Numbered from the stretch's first letter, positions 7,295 to 15,484 are shown. The stretch: DNA of 36,760 nucleotides from Planctomycetota bacterium (GCA_016190145.1 JACPRD010000162.1:1-36760), one strand, 5' to 3'. The notes: a model not told the origin generated them from the sequence alone. Made by a program: numbers and translations.

Positions 7295-10200
7295 ATGCGC
7301 CGATTCCTCACCGCTCTCCTGGCCACACTGCTGGCCCTCTGCGCGCGCGGAGGCCCTTCCGTCGACGAACTCGTCGCGAAACTCGGGGCGGAAGAGTGGA
7401 AGGTGCGCGAAGAGGCGACGCACGCGCTGATGGACATGGGCGAGGAGGCGGCGCCGGCGCTGAGGGAGGCGCTCAAGTCCGAGGACCCGGAAGTCCAGAT
7501 GCGCGCGCGGGAGGCCCTTCAGGCCATCGAAATCGGATTCGGATCGAAGGCGTACAAGGAGTTCGGGTCGCTCGCGCGGACGTGGGGGGACCTCACGGCG
7601 GAGCAGAAACTGGGGCTCCTGCAGCGGATGGAGCAGACGCTGGGACGGGCGGAGTGCGCGCGGCCGTTCGCGCGGCTGGCGCGGCTCGAGCCGGACGGCG
7701 ACCGGCGCGGACAGCTGATCGGGCGCGCGCTTGAGTGCGGCGCGGAGGCGGCGCTCGCCGAGCTGGAACGGCAGATCGCGGAAAAGCCGGACCCGCTCGT
7801 GCTCGTCCGGATCGCTTCCCATTACAGAAACACCGGGCAGGCGGACAAGGCGGAGGCGACGCTCGCGCGGATGGAGGGGCCGGTCGAGCTGCCGCCGGCG
7901 GTCGCGCGCGAGGTCGCGCTCATCCACTCGGGCGCGCGGCGGTGGAAGAAGGCGGCGGACGCGTTCGGGGCGCTGGCGGACCGGGCGCCGGCGCCGGAAG
8001 AGGCGCAGATGGCGGGCGAGCGGATCGCGTGGCTGCATCTCGCGGGGGAGGCGAAGGAGGCGGCGGCGGGAGTCGAGCTCGCGCTCAAGGCCGAGGGCGC
8101 GACGCGCGACGTCGCGGTGCTCGCGGCGGTGGACATCCTGACGCGCGAGTCGCGCGTGGACACGGCGATCGAGATTGCGGAAGCGGCGTCGCGGGCGGGG
8201 GTGGCGGGGACGCTGAACTCGGTGCTGGGGCGCCTGCTGCTGTCGCAGGGGCGCGAGGCGGAGGCGATCCTGGCGTTCCGGCGGGCGCTCAAGACGGCGC
8301 CGGACGAGGGCGTGCTCACGATGGTGCTCGAAGACCTGCGCAACGCGTACGAGGCGGCGGGCGAACCCGCGCTGGCGAGCGCTTCGTTCCTCGAGGAGCT
8401 GAAGGACCCGGTGCCGGCGGCAGGGCGGCACATGTCGGGCGCGCGGCTGCTCGAAAAGGCCGGGCAGCCGGGTCTCGCCGCCGTCGAGTGGCGCAAGGCC
8501 GCGACCCTCCTCCCGGGCTCCCCCTTCCCCGCCGCCGCCGCAGCCCGCACGATGGCCGCCGCCGGCGATCCGCGCGCCGCGCGCTGGGCCGCGGCCTCGC
8601 GCGCGTGGGGAGGAATGGGCTGGGCCGAAGAATCGCTGCTCGTCGCTTCCGCCCCCGCGGGCCGGCGCGTGCGGCCCGTGGTGCGCCGCGCGGTCGAGAT
8701 GGAGCGCGAGGGCACGGCGTACCTCTACGCGGTCTGCGGCGACGTCGGCGCCGTGGCGGACGCGCTTCACAGAACGGTCGTCGGCTTCCGCCCCGACGGC
8801 ACGACCGCGTGGACCTGGAAATGGTCGGAGCCCGCCCGGTCGTTCCCGGGCGCGGCGCAGCGCACGCGGACGTGGGACATGCACGGGCTCGTGCCGCTCG
8901 CCGACGGGTTCCTCGTCGCGATCGCGGAGCACGACACGGTGGCAAGCGGGATGTCGAGCGAGGAGCGGTACGCGGGCGAGTGGCTCGTGACTCTCGACGC
9001 CGCGACGGGCGAGCCGCGGTCGAAGGCGCGAAGCCCCGGGCTCTCGGTGAGCCACATGCGACCCTCGGTCGCGCGCGGGGACCGCGTGGCGACCATCGAC
9101 CCGGGCCTGTCGGTGATCACGGCGCTCGATTTCCGCACGGGAACGACCGCCTGGGTCGCGCCGGTGGACCGGTACGCGTCGGCGACCGAGCCCCAGGAAG
9201 TCGAGTGCCTGCAGCGCCTCGCCGCCTGGGGCGACCTCGTCCTCGCGCCGTCGCCGCACGGCTCGCGCGTCCGCGCGTTCCGGTTCGCCGACGGCTCTTC
9301 CGCCTGGGACGCGCCTCTTCCCGGCCCCGTGGTGGACGTGCGCGTCGCGGGCGACCGCGCGTACGTCGCGGCGGGGCGCCACGCCGCGTGCCTCGACGCC
9401 GCGACGGGGCGCGCGCTGTGGACGGTCGAGACGGGCGGCGCGGTGCTCGGCGCCCCCGCGCCGTGCGGCGGCGTCGTCGCGGCGCGCTCGGCCGACGGCT
9501 GGCTGCGCGGGCTCGACGGCGCGACCGGCCGCGAGTTGTGGCGCGTCTTCGTCGGCCCCCCCGGCGGCCTCGAATGGATCGAACCCGCGGGCGGCGTCTT
9601 CTTCCTCCTGCGCCGCGACGGCCCCACCTGGGCGGTCGCCGCCGACGGCCGTCCCCTCCGCCGCCTCCACCTCGACTTCAACGCCCCGCCCGTCGCCTGG
9701 AAGGACACCCTCCTCGCCGACGACACCTTCGGCCGCCGCAGGCCTCTTCACGCCCCCCCCGGCCTCTCCCTCACCCAGGAATACACCAACGGCCTCCTCC
9801 GCATCGATCCCGCCCCGCTCCTCGACGGCGACGCCGCGGCGATCGCGAAACTGCTGGCGGGATCTGAAGAGGCCTCCGCGCGGGTCGTGGCGGAAGCGGC
9901 GCTTCAGGCCATCGACCCCGAGGATCCGGACCTGCTGTTCGCGCGCGCGACGCTGGGTCCGCCGCCGGGGGAGGAGTTACTGCAGGTGCGTCTCGACGAC
10001 GCCTGGCGCGCGCTAGATGCCTGCCCGCCGCTCGATCCGCGCTGGGACGCGATCGCGGCGAAGATCGGGGAGATGCAGGGCGGGCCGGTGGCGCTGGACG
10101 TGGAAGTCGGGCAGGACGGGGCGCCCTGGGCGGCCGAGCAGCGCGTCTTCGCGGCGCTCGCGCGCCTCCGGCGCGATCCGGGCGACGCCGCGGCGCCGCT

Positions 10201-11371
10201 CGCGCTGGGCCGCTCGGGCGTGGCGGGGCTGGTTTCGTTTCTGGGGGAAGCGCCCGACCGTCCGGCGCGGAACGCGGCGTGCGCGATCGCGCGCGTCCGG
10301 CTGGGCGACGTGTCGGCGATCGCCGCCGTGGTGGACGAGCTGGCGAACAACCGCCTCGCGCTCGCGGGCGAGGCGGCGGAGGCTCTGCGGTTCCGGCGCG
10401 AGCCGGAGGCGATTGACGCGCTGCGTCAATGCCTGGGCGAGAACCGCCCGGTGCGCGTGCGCCTCGCCGCGGCGCTCGCGCTCGCGCGCGAAAAGGACGC
10501 GGTCGCGCTCAACCTCCTCGAGGTCTACGGCGTCGTGTCCGAGGACCGCGCCGTCTTCCTCGAATCGGCCCGCCTGCTCCTCGCCGGCGGCCGCGCCCGC
10601 GGCGTCGACGCCCTCGCGCGCGCGGACGAGCCCGCCCTGGGCGCCGGCGGCCTCCCGGGCCCGTTCGAACTCCTCGCCCGCGCCGACCTCCCCGCCGCCG
10701 CGGACCGGCTCGAGGCCATCGCGACCGACGGAAAGCACCCCTGGGCGTTCGAGGCCGCCTTCGCCCTCGGCTCCCGCCACCGCGCCCGAGCCCACGCCGC
10801 CCTCGCGAGCGCACTTCAGAAAGGCGCCTACGACTCCGGCCTCGAGCGCCGCATCCTCGAGCTCCTCTCCCCCGGCGAATTCCCAGACTGCGCCGCCGTC
10901 GTCGCCGCGCGCGCGCCCGCCCACCTCGAGTCGCCGACCGACGTCAACGAGCCCCAGTTCCGCCTCCTGCTCGCCGACGCCTTCGACACGACCGGGCGCG
11001 GCGTCGAGGCCCGCGTGCAGATCGACTTCTACGCCTCGCTCTGCCCCGATACGCCGTCCTACTGCAACAACGCGGCCTGGTTCATGGCGATCTCGCGCAC
11101 CCCCGAACTCAACGACGGCCCCGCCGCGCTCGCGCTGGCGCTGCGGGCGGTGGAAGCGGTTCCGGAGTCGGCCTCGTACTGGGACACGCTGTCGGAGGCG
11201 CTGCGCGAGTGCGGGCTGCGCGACGCGGCGGCGCTCGCGTCGATGCGCGCCTGGCAGCTCGCCCCGAAGGACGGCGACACGTGCGACCTGCCTTACTGCG
11301 CGCGCCAGCTCGCGCGGATGCTGCGGATCCGCGACACCGCCCGCGCCGCCGGCCTCCCCGCCGCAAAATAG
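7295..11371 (+). CDS. Giant exported HEAT/TPR/PQQ-propeller mosaic protein
   Basis: The 1358-residue protein begins with a signal peptide (about residues 1-20). HEAT repeats at about 21-90 (EEWKVREEATHALMDMG, DPEVQMRAREALQAI) are followed by TPR-like helical pairs to about 460. A PQQ/BamB-type beta-propeller lies at about 490-850, with blade signatures such as DAATGRALWTVETG and DGATGRELWRVF. A second HEAT block covers about 870-1250 and a short TPR segment the C-terminus. These are all protein-binding scaffolds; I see no catalytic motif. Exported proteins of this composition are common in planctomycetes, usually without assigned function. No SD precedes ATG 7295, but a TACTAT at 7282-7287 would put transcription close to the ATG, so a leaderless start is possible. 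A GC hairpin follows the stop. Confidence 0.85.
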   Translation: MRRFLTALLATLLALCARGGPSVDELVAKLGAEEWKVREEATHALMDMGEEAAPALREALKSEDPEVQMRAREALQAIEIGFGSKAYKEFGSLARTWGDLTAEQKLGLLQRMEQTLGRAECARPFARLARLEPDGDRRGQLIGRALECGAEAALAELERQIAEKPDPLVLVRIASHYRNTGQADKAEATLARMEGPVELPPAVAREVALIHSGARRWKKAADAFGALADRAPAPEEAQMAGERIAWLHLAGEAKEAAAGVELALKAEGATRDVAVLAAVDILTRESRVDTAIEIAEAASRAGVAGTLNSVLGRLLLSQGREAEAILAFRRALKTAPDEGVLTMVLEDLRNAYEAAGEPALASASFLEELKDPVPAAGRHMSGARLLEKAGQPGLAAVEWRKAATLLPGSPFPAAAAARTMAAAGDPRAARWAAASRAWGGMGWAEESLLVASAPAGRRVRPVVRRAVEMEREGTAYLYAVCGDVGAVADALHRTVVGFRPDGTTAWTWKWSEPARSFPGAAQRTRTWDMHGLVPLADGFLVAIAEHDTVASGMSSEERYAGEWLVTLDAATGEPRSKARSPGLSVSHMRPSVARGDRVATIDPGLSVITALDFRTGTTAWVAPVDRYASATEPQEVECLQRLAAWGDLVLAPSPHGSRVRAFRFADGSSAWDAPLPGPVVDVRVAGDRAYVAAGRHAACLDAATGRALWTVETGGAVLGAPAPCGGVVAARSADGWLRGLDGATGRELWRVFVGPPGGLEWIEPAGGVFFLLRRDGPTWAVAADGRPLRRLHLDFNAPPVAWKDTLLADDTFGRRRPLHAPPGLSLTQEYTNGLLRIDPAPLLDGDAAAIAKLLAGSEEASARVVAEAALQAIDPEDPDLLFARATLGPPPGEELLQVRLDDAWRALDACPPLDPRWDAIAAKIGEMQGGPVALDVEVGQDGAPWAAEQRVFAALARLRRDPGDAAAPLALGRSGVAGLVSFLGEAPDRPARNAACAIARVRLGDVSAIAAVVDELANNRLALAGEAAEALRFRREPEAIDALRQCLGENRPVRVRLAAALALAREKDAVALNLLEVYGVVSEDRAVFLESARLLLAGGRARGVDALARADEPALGAGGLPGPFELLARADLPAAADRLEAIATDGKHPWAFEAAFALGSRHRARAHAALASALQKGAYDSGLERRILELLSPGEFPDCAAVVAARAPAHLESPTDVNEPQFRLLLADAFDTTGRGVEARVQIDFYASLCPDTPSYCNNAAWFMAISRTPELNDGPAALALALRAVEAVPESASYWDTLSEALRECGLRDAAALASMRAWQLAPKDGDTCDLPYCARQLARMLRIRDTARAAGLPAAK

Positions 11372-11373
11372 CG

Positions 11374-11399
11374 CCGGCGGGCCGCGAAGGGCCCGCCGG
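11374..11399 (+). terminator. GC-rich hairpin after the 1358-residue gene
   Basis: CCGGCGGGCC (11374-11383) and GGCCCGCCGG (11390-11399) form a perfect 10-bp stem with a 6-nt loop, 3 nt after the TAG. There is no T-tract, so it may be a weak intrinsic terminator or a 3'-end stabiliser. It also separates this gene from the convergent tRNA. Confidence 0.55.
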
Positions 11400-11409
11400 G
11401 TGGGTCGGA

Positions 11410-11483
11410 TAGCGGCGTCCGGATTTGAACCGGAGACCGAGGGCTTATGAGTCCCTTGCTCTACCGGGCTGAGCTACGCCGCC
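11410..11483 (-). tRNA. tRNA with CAT anticodon (elongator Met most likely)
   Basis: The 74-nt cloverleaf has acceptor GGCGGCG pairing with CGCCGCT, D-stem GCTC/GAGC, anticodon loop CTCATAA and a T-arm CCGG-TTCAAAT-CCGG. Discriminator is A and CCA is not encoded. The anticodon stem AGGGA/GCCCT has an A.G mismatch at its last pair. CAT serves initiator Met, elongator Met or lysidine-modified Ile2. The wobble G-U first pair and the lack of three G-C pairs below the loop disfavour the initiator. Confidence 0.9.
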
Positions 11484-11522
11484 GTGTCGGGCAGATATGA
11501 AATAGCGGGAGTCGAGGGAAGG

Positions 11523-11691
11523 CAACTTCAAAATGCAAAATTCAACTTTCAAGTAAACCGCAAAGGCCAAAGGAAAAACGGCAATCTCGGACGGAGGGGC
11601 GGGAGGCCGACAACGTTGCGAGCGGCGATGTTGTCGTTTGTAGTTCGCCGTTTGAAGTTGCTTGAAGTTGCTGTTTTGCCTTTGAAGTTGG
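11523..11691. repeat. Inverted repeat, TTTGAAG/CTTCAAA family
   Basis: In the 11484-11699 gap, a left arm at 11523-11582 rich in CTTCAAA and CAAAGG units mirrors a right arm at 11636-11691 rich in TTTGAAGTTG units. This forms a long imperfect hairpin of unusually high A+T for this genome. No coding sequence is seen. Confidence 0.65.
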
Positions 11692-11699
11692 GAGCCGGG

Positions 11700-12074
11700 C
11701 TAAATCTCAACCGATCTCACGATCAGATCCCGCTGCCCGGCGACCCTCCCATCGATTACGAGCTGAATCGCCAGGAATCCCGCCTTCACGATCGGGAAGT
11801 TCCGCAACTCCGCCACCACCTCGCCCACCCCCACGTCGTCCACCCTGAACTTCCCCACCGGCGTCGCCGGCGTCAGATCCTCGTCGCCGCTTCCACGGAA
11901 TCGGAACAGGAACTCGTGCTCGCCGGGCTCCGCGTTCAGCTCGGCAACGAGCGCGAGATAGGGGTGCACGCACGGCACCTTCCGGACCGTGATCACCGTG
12001 AAAATGCCCAGGACGTTCAGCTTCCCCTGCGTGCGCACGACACCGTCGCAGGCGATGAGGTAGTTGACTTTCAT
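11700..12074 (-). CDS. DUF6941-like small protein
   Basis: The product has 124 residues from ATG 12074. It starts MKVNYLIACDGVVRTQGKLNVLGIF-type, resembling the DUF6941 family of small cytosolic beta-rich proteins (cytoplasmic status inferred from lack of a signal). The first strand-turn motif reads CDGVV...GKLNVLGIF and later segments alternate beta strands (EHEFLFRFRG, GFLAIQLVID). The open frame continues upstream to 12158, but that part is encoded by a heptad-type repeat (KGKVKVKG), so I reject it as coding. No catalytic residue pattern is seen. It stands alone between a tRNA and a divergent exported protein. Function unknown; family call moderate. Confidence 0.7.
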   Translation of the reverse strand: MKVNYLIACDGVVRTQGKLNVLGIFTVITVRKVPCVHPYLALVAELNAEPGEHEFLFRFRGSGDEDLTPATPVGKFRVDDVGVGEVVAELRNFPIVKAGFLAIQLVIDGRVAGQRDLIVRSVEI

Positions 12075-12095
12075 GGAAGGGGAGTTTAACCACCC

Positions 12096-12215
12096 GAGCC
12101 GCGCAGCGGCTCCCTTTACCTTTACCTTCCCCTTTACCTGTCGTTCGGATCGACGCAAAGACAGGGAAAGGGGAAGGGAAAGGTAAAGTTCAAGGGGGCG
12201 CGGCTCCGCCGCGCC
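12096..12215. repeat. Inverted repeat, TTTACC family, with GC hairpin caps
   Basis: The left arm 12113-12141 (CCTTTACC/TTCCCC units) and right arm 12160-12190 (GGGAAAGG/GGTAAAG units) form an imperfect stem around an 18-nt interior. GC-rich caps flank the arms: GAGCCGC-GCA-GCGGCTC (12096-12112) and GGCGCGG-CTCCG-CCGCGCC (12197-12215). A near-identical cap, GCCGCGCAGCCGCGCCCC, precedes the single TTTACC arm at 17943-17992. A repeated cap implies that the element has defined ends. It sits between divergent genes. Confidence 0.7.
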
Positions 12216-12291
12216 GCCGCCGACACCCCTTCACCCCCCCACGCCCCATCTGTTACACTCCCCCCATCGCGCCCGAATCGGAGCCCTCTCC

Positions 12292-12864
12292 ATGAGATTT
12301 CTCCCCGCCCTCGCCCTCCTGTCCGCCCTTCCCGCGCTCGCCGGCGATCCCGACCCCCGCACGAAATACGCCGAGGCCGTGCGCGCCGCCGCCATCGACT
12401 ACCAGCAGGAAGTCCGCGACGCCAAGATCGAGTACGCGCGCGGCATCGACGCGGTCGGCGAAGCCTGGAATCTCGGCGGCGCCGAGCTGAAACAGCAGTA
12501 CGGGAACGCCGTCGTGCAGGCGAAGAAGACGTACGGCGAGGTGGCGAAGCGCGCCGAGGCGGAGTACCGCGAAGAGGTGAAGCGGCTGCAGTCGGAGAGC
12601 GCGGCGAAGAAGGAGTACGCCGCGGCCGAGACTCGGTACAAGCAGCTGCTCGTCGAGGCCAAGCAGCAGTACAATGCGGCGTGCGTGCGCGCGAAGCAGG
12701 GGTACGACGACGGGATCGCGGTGCTGCGCGCGCAGTACGACAGCGCGGTGAGCATGGGGACCGGGACGTACCGCGACAAGATCGCGCGGTCCACCGAGAA
12801 GTACCGCGCGCGGCTGAAAGAGGCGTACAACGAACTGATCGGGCAGGGGAACGAGGAGAAGTAG
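12292..12864 (+). CDS. Exported protein with tyrosine at 11-residue intervals
   Basis: The 190-residue protein has a signal peptide (1-17, ending ALAG). The mature part is Ala/Lys/Glu/Gln-rich, without Pro after residue 22, so nearly all helix. Aromatics fall exactly 11 residues apart: Tyr26, 37, 48, Trp59, Tyr70, 81, 92, and after a 2-residue phase shift Tyr116, 127, 138, 149, 160, 171. The local pattern is Y-x3-V-x2-A-K-x2-Y. An 11-residue (hendecad) period gives a nearly straight or slightly right-handed coiled coil, with one tyrosine stripe along it. I recognise no named family. Possible roles are a periplasmic fibre or tether, or an oligomeric rod. GGAG lies about 9 nt before the ATG and TTCACC-18-TACACT at 12230-12259 is a possible promoter. 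Confidence 0.8.
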   Translation: MRFLPALALLSALPALAGDPDPRTKYAEAVRAAAIDYQQEVRDAKIEYARGIDAVGEAWNLGGAELKQQYGNAVVQAKKTYGEVAKRAEAEYREEVKRLQSESAAKKEYAAAETRYKQLLVEAKQQYNAACVRAKQGYDDGIAVLRAQYDSAVSMGTGTYRDKIARSTEKYRARLKEAYNELIGQGNEEK

Positions 12865-12868
12865 CGGC

Positions 12869-13324
12869 TCAACTCCTGCCCTGTTTCCGAGCGGCGTCCT
12901 CGTCGCGCGGGACCGCAGGCAGCGAGCCGGGCGCCGGGGGCCGCGAGCCCTTGCGGATCTGGGCCGACCGCGGCTTCGTGGCGCCTGACTTCGCCGCCGA
13001 CTTCGGCGGCGGCGCCGGGCAGGGCGCCCCCGCTTCCAGAAACCACAGCTTCGCCATCCCGATCCGGATCGGATCCCCCGGCAGAAGGCTCGCCTCGCGC
13101 ACCGGCTCGCCCTTCACGAAACTCGCGTTGCTGCTCTTGAGATCCACCAGCTTCCACCCGCTCTCCGCCCGCAGCAGCAGGCAGTGGTTCCGCGAGACGC
13201 CGCGCGCCTTGACGATGCAGTCGTTCTGCGTGCTGCGCCCGAGGCGCACGACTTCGCGCGTATCGGGAAGCGGCACGCGCCGGACGCCGTCTTCGTCGCG
13301 GACTTCGAGTTCGTAGGTGGGCAT
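12869..13324 (-). CDS. FHA-domain protein
   Basis: The product has 151 residues from ATG 13324. The FHA domain spans about 3-90: VRLGRSTQND, then VSRNHC, and KSSNASFVKG in place of the usual NGT turn. The phosphothreonine-binding Arg and Ser are kept. The C-terminal 55 residues are Pro/Lys/Ala-rich and probably disordered. The gene starts 5 nt after the stop of the kynureninase-like gene on the same strand, so the two are probably co-transcribed. I see no biochemical link between them. It is convergent with the tyrosine-hendecad gene, with only 4 nt between stops. Confidence 0.85.
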   Translation of the reverse strand: MPTYELEVRDEDGVRRVPLPDTREVVRLGRSTQNDCIVKARGVSRNHCLLLRAESGWKLVDLKSSNASFVKGEPVREASLLPGDPIRIGMAKLWFLEAGAPCPAPPPKSAAKSGATKPRSAQIRKGSRPPAPGSLPAVPRDEDAARKQGRS

Positions 13325-13329
13325 GGTTT

Positions 13330-14481
13330 CTACATTTTCGATTTCGAACGGATCTTGCGGATTTCGTCCATGATGGCGTCGCACTCGTCGTCGGAATTGT
13401 AGAAGTGGGGGGAGTTGCGGATCCCGGCTTTCGGGCGGTAGTCGACGATGAACTTGCGGCGGATCAGCTCGTGGCAGGCTTCCTCGGAGCCCGGGAAGTC
13501 GACGCTCACGGTCCCGGCGCGGAGCGCGGGGTCCATCGGCGTGTTGACCTTGAGCCCGAGCGCGAGCGCCAGCTCGACGATCCGCGCCGTCATCTGCTGC
13601 GAGCGTTTCCGGATCGCCTTCACCCCCACCTTCCGCACGATCCGATAACCCGCCCGCGCCGAGTACAGTGCCGGAACGCCCGGCGAGCCGCCCGAGTACC
13701 GCATGATGTCGTCGGCGTAGTCGATCGGCCCCATGTCGAACGCGAACGGCTCGCGGTGGCTGAACCAGCCGCAGGATTTCGGCCGGTACTTCGTGATCAG
13801 GTCCTTCCGAGCGTAGAGGTACCCCGCGCCAGGCCCGCCGCACAGCCACTTCACGCTCCCGCCCACCATGAAGTCCACGTCGAGGTCCTGGACGTCCACG
13901 GGAATGGTGCCGACCGCCTGGTACGCGTCGAGGATCACGACCGCGCCGACCTCGTGCGCGCGGCGGATGATGGCCTTGGCGTCCTGGATGAACGCGCTCC
14001 GGAACAGCACGTACGAAACCGGCACGACGAGCGTTTCCTCGTCGATTTCCTTCAGCATCAGCTCGGTCGGCAGGTGCACGCCGTCGGGGGACTTCACGAT
14101 CACCACGCGCGCGCCGTCCGCTTCGCGCGCCTTCCAGTTGTAGTGCACCGTCGGGAATTCGAGGTCGCTGTAGATGACCTTGTTGCGCTTCCCCGAAAAC
14201 TCGAAGCACGAGATCAGCACGTGCTGCAGCACCGAGACGTTCTGGTGCATGATCATCGTGTCCCTGGGGGCGTTCACGATCTTCGCGATGAGTTCCGCCG
14301 TGCTCTTCACCATCGGAACCCAGTCTTCCCAGGCGAGGACGCCCTGGGTCGCCCAGGCGTCCGCGAAGTCTTTGAGTTCCGCATAAACCCCGCGCGGCAT
14401 CGCGCCGAGGGAATTCGAGATCAGGTAGGTGCACTTGCCGAGGATGGGGAATTCTTTGCGCCAGGCTTTGAGGTCGGGCAT
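13330..14481 (-). CDS. kynU: Kynureninase-like PLP enzyme (class V aminotransferase fold)
   Basis: The 383-residue protein has the fold-type I PLP layout: YLISNSLGAMP at 19-29, the cofactor-stacking region MHQNVSVLQH, the Asp of ILDAYQAVGT, and the Schiff-base Lys in GGSVKWLCGGPGAGY. Kynureninase cleaves kynurenine to anthranilate and alanine. The assignment rests on the sequence type plus the next gene, a tryptophan 2,3-dioxygenase that starts the same pathway. Kynurenine formamidase, the step between them, is not in the window. GGAG lies 5 nt before ATG 14481. An alternative is another class V enzyme such as a cysteine desulfurase-like lyase, but the pathway neighbour argues against it. Confidence 0.78.
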   Translation of the reverse strand: MPDLKAWRKEFPILGKCTYLISNSLGAMPRGVYAELKDFADAWATQGVLAWEDWVPMVKSTAELIAKIVNAPRDTMIMHQNVSVLQHVLISCFEFSGKRNKVIYSDLEFPTVHYNWKAREADGARVVIVKSPDGVHLPTELMLKEIDEETLVVPVSYVLFRSAFIQDAKAIIRRAHEVGAVVILDAYQAVGTIPVDVQDLDVDFMVGGSVKWLCGGPGAGYLYARKDLITKYRPKSCGWFSHREPFAFDMGPIDYADDIMRYSGGSPGVPALYSARAGYRIVRKVGVKAIRKRSQQMTARIVELALALGLKVNTPMDPALRAGTVSVDFPGSEEACHELIRRKFIVDYRPKAGIRNSPHFYNSDDECDAIMDEIRKIRSKSKM

Positions 14482-14519
14482 CAGGGCTCCGTGGGTCGGG
14501 TGGGTTGGATTGATCGGGC

Positions 14520-14716
14520 GCAGCCATAAGCCATAAGCTATAAGTCATAAGGAAAGGCGCGCAGAAGGCTGGAGGGGGTTGCGGACCTGCACGCGCGCCC
14601 GTTCTCCCCCGACCCCACGACTCCTCCGCCCCGGCAGCTCTCCGCTCCACTCCCAACGAATCGCGCCGCCGGAGATCCGCTTATGGCTTATGGCCTATGG
14701 CTTATGGCTGGCTCTT
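14520..14716. repeat. Heptad inverted repeat, CTTATGG/CCATAAG family
   Basis: The left arm 14521-14552 reads CCATAAG CCATAAG CTATAAG TCATAAG. The right arm 14681-14712 reads CTTATGG CTTATGG CCTATGG CTTATGG. This is an almost exact inverted pair of four 7-bp units each, around a 128-bp GC-rich interior without an ORF. It occupies the gap between kynU and the dioxygenase, and the right arm touches the dioxygenase stop. Confidence 0.85.
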
Positions 14717-15398
14717 ACCCGTACTGCGGACTGACCGCCCGGGTCAGATCGTTCACCGCCTGCCAGAGCTGCGGATATACCTTCTCGGTCGTCGTCTGCG
14801 CCAGCATCGACGCCGGAACGCCCTTCAGCGACTTCACCTGGTCGCCGATGATCCGCCGGACGAGATGGAAATGGTGGTAGCGCCACGACTGGAAACTCTC
14901 GTCCACGCCCATCAGCGCCTGCGTCACGTTCCACAGGTCCCACCGCTTGTGCGGCTCGCGGAAGATCTCCGGAAGTGTCGCCTTGCGGCGCTCGAGAAGC
15001 GCCTGGTAGTTCGGCCAGAGTCCCGGCAGCCGCTCGAGCACCGCGTTGAACCCCGGCGACTCCTGGCCGCTTCCTTTTCCGAGCGCCGTCAGCCGGATGA
15101 CGTGGTAGTCGGCGGGCGGCATCGTCTCGAGGATTCCCAGCGAGCGGGCGAGATGGTCGAGCGTCATCGACACCCGGTGCAGGTAATGCGACGCCTGGTC
15201 GAGCTCCTCGCGGTCGATCTGTCCCGTGATGCGCTCGCACTCGAAGCAGACTTCCTTGAGCCAGAGCTCCATCTGCTGGTGGATGACCTGGAACAGCAGT
15301 TCGTCGGGGTGGACCATCTGGTCCGGTGATTTCTGGAGGGCGAGAAGTTCCTCGGTGCGGATGTATTTTTCGTAGTCGGTGAGTTTCTTGTCGGCCAT
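14715..15398 (-). CDS. kynA: Tryptophan 2,3-dioxygenase
   Basis: The 227-residue protein starts at ATG 15398 (MADKKLTDYEKYIRTEELLAL). TDO hallmarks are present: DELLFQVIHQQMELWLKE near the N-terminus, the heme/substrate region SFQSWRYHHFHLVRRIIG, and length somewhat short of the usual 260-280 residues. The C-terminal GTGGS-type loop of classical TDO is not recognisable: after RIIGDQVKSLKGVPAS the protein runs on to an SPQYG end. The enzyme opens the indole ring of tryptophan to N-formylkynurenine with heme and O2. With kynU it suggests tryptophan catabolism or anthranilate supply. The altered C-terminal loop may affect substrate closure. Confidence 0.85.
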   Translation of the reverse strand: MADKKLTDYEKYIRTEELLALQKSPDQMVHPDELLFQVIHQQMELWLKEVCFECERITGQIDREELDQASHYLHRVSMTLDHLARSLGILETMPPADYHVIRLTALGKGSGQESPGFNAVLERLPGLWPNYQALLERRKATLPEIFREPHKRWDLWNVTQALMGVDESFQSWRYHHFHLVRRIIGDQVKSLKGVPASMLAQTTTEKVYPQLWQAVNDLTRAVSPQYG

Positions 15399-15468
15399 GC
15401 GCGCAACTGTAAGGGATCGGTGCCAAATTGCAAGGCGGACAGGCAGGGTCCGGTTCGCGGTGAATCCA

Positions 15469-15484
15469 GGTTGGTTGACCAACC
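15469..15484. promoter_or_regulatory. Dyad between divergent dioxygenase and P-ATPase genes
   Basis: GGTTGGT-TG-ACCAACC is a perfect 7-bp dyad in the 180-bp divergent gap 15399-15578. Its position suits an operator for either gene, but no promoter boxes are clear. Low certainty. Confidence 0.3.

Noticed and set aside
6914..9751. 945-residue minus-strand open frame
   Set aside because: It mirrors vapC and the HEAT/PQQ gene, is extremely Arg-rich and has no recognisable fold.
12075..12158. Upstream extension of the DUF6941-like gene
   Set aside because: It translates repeat DNA (KGKVKVKG) and lacks an SD.
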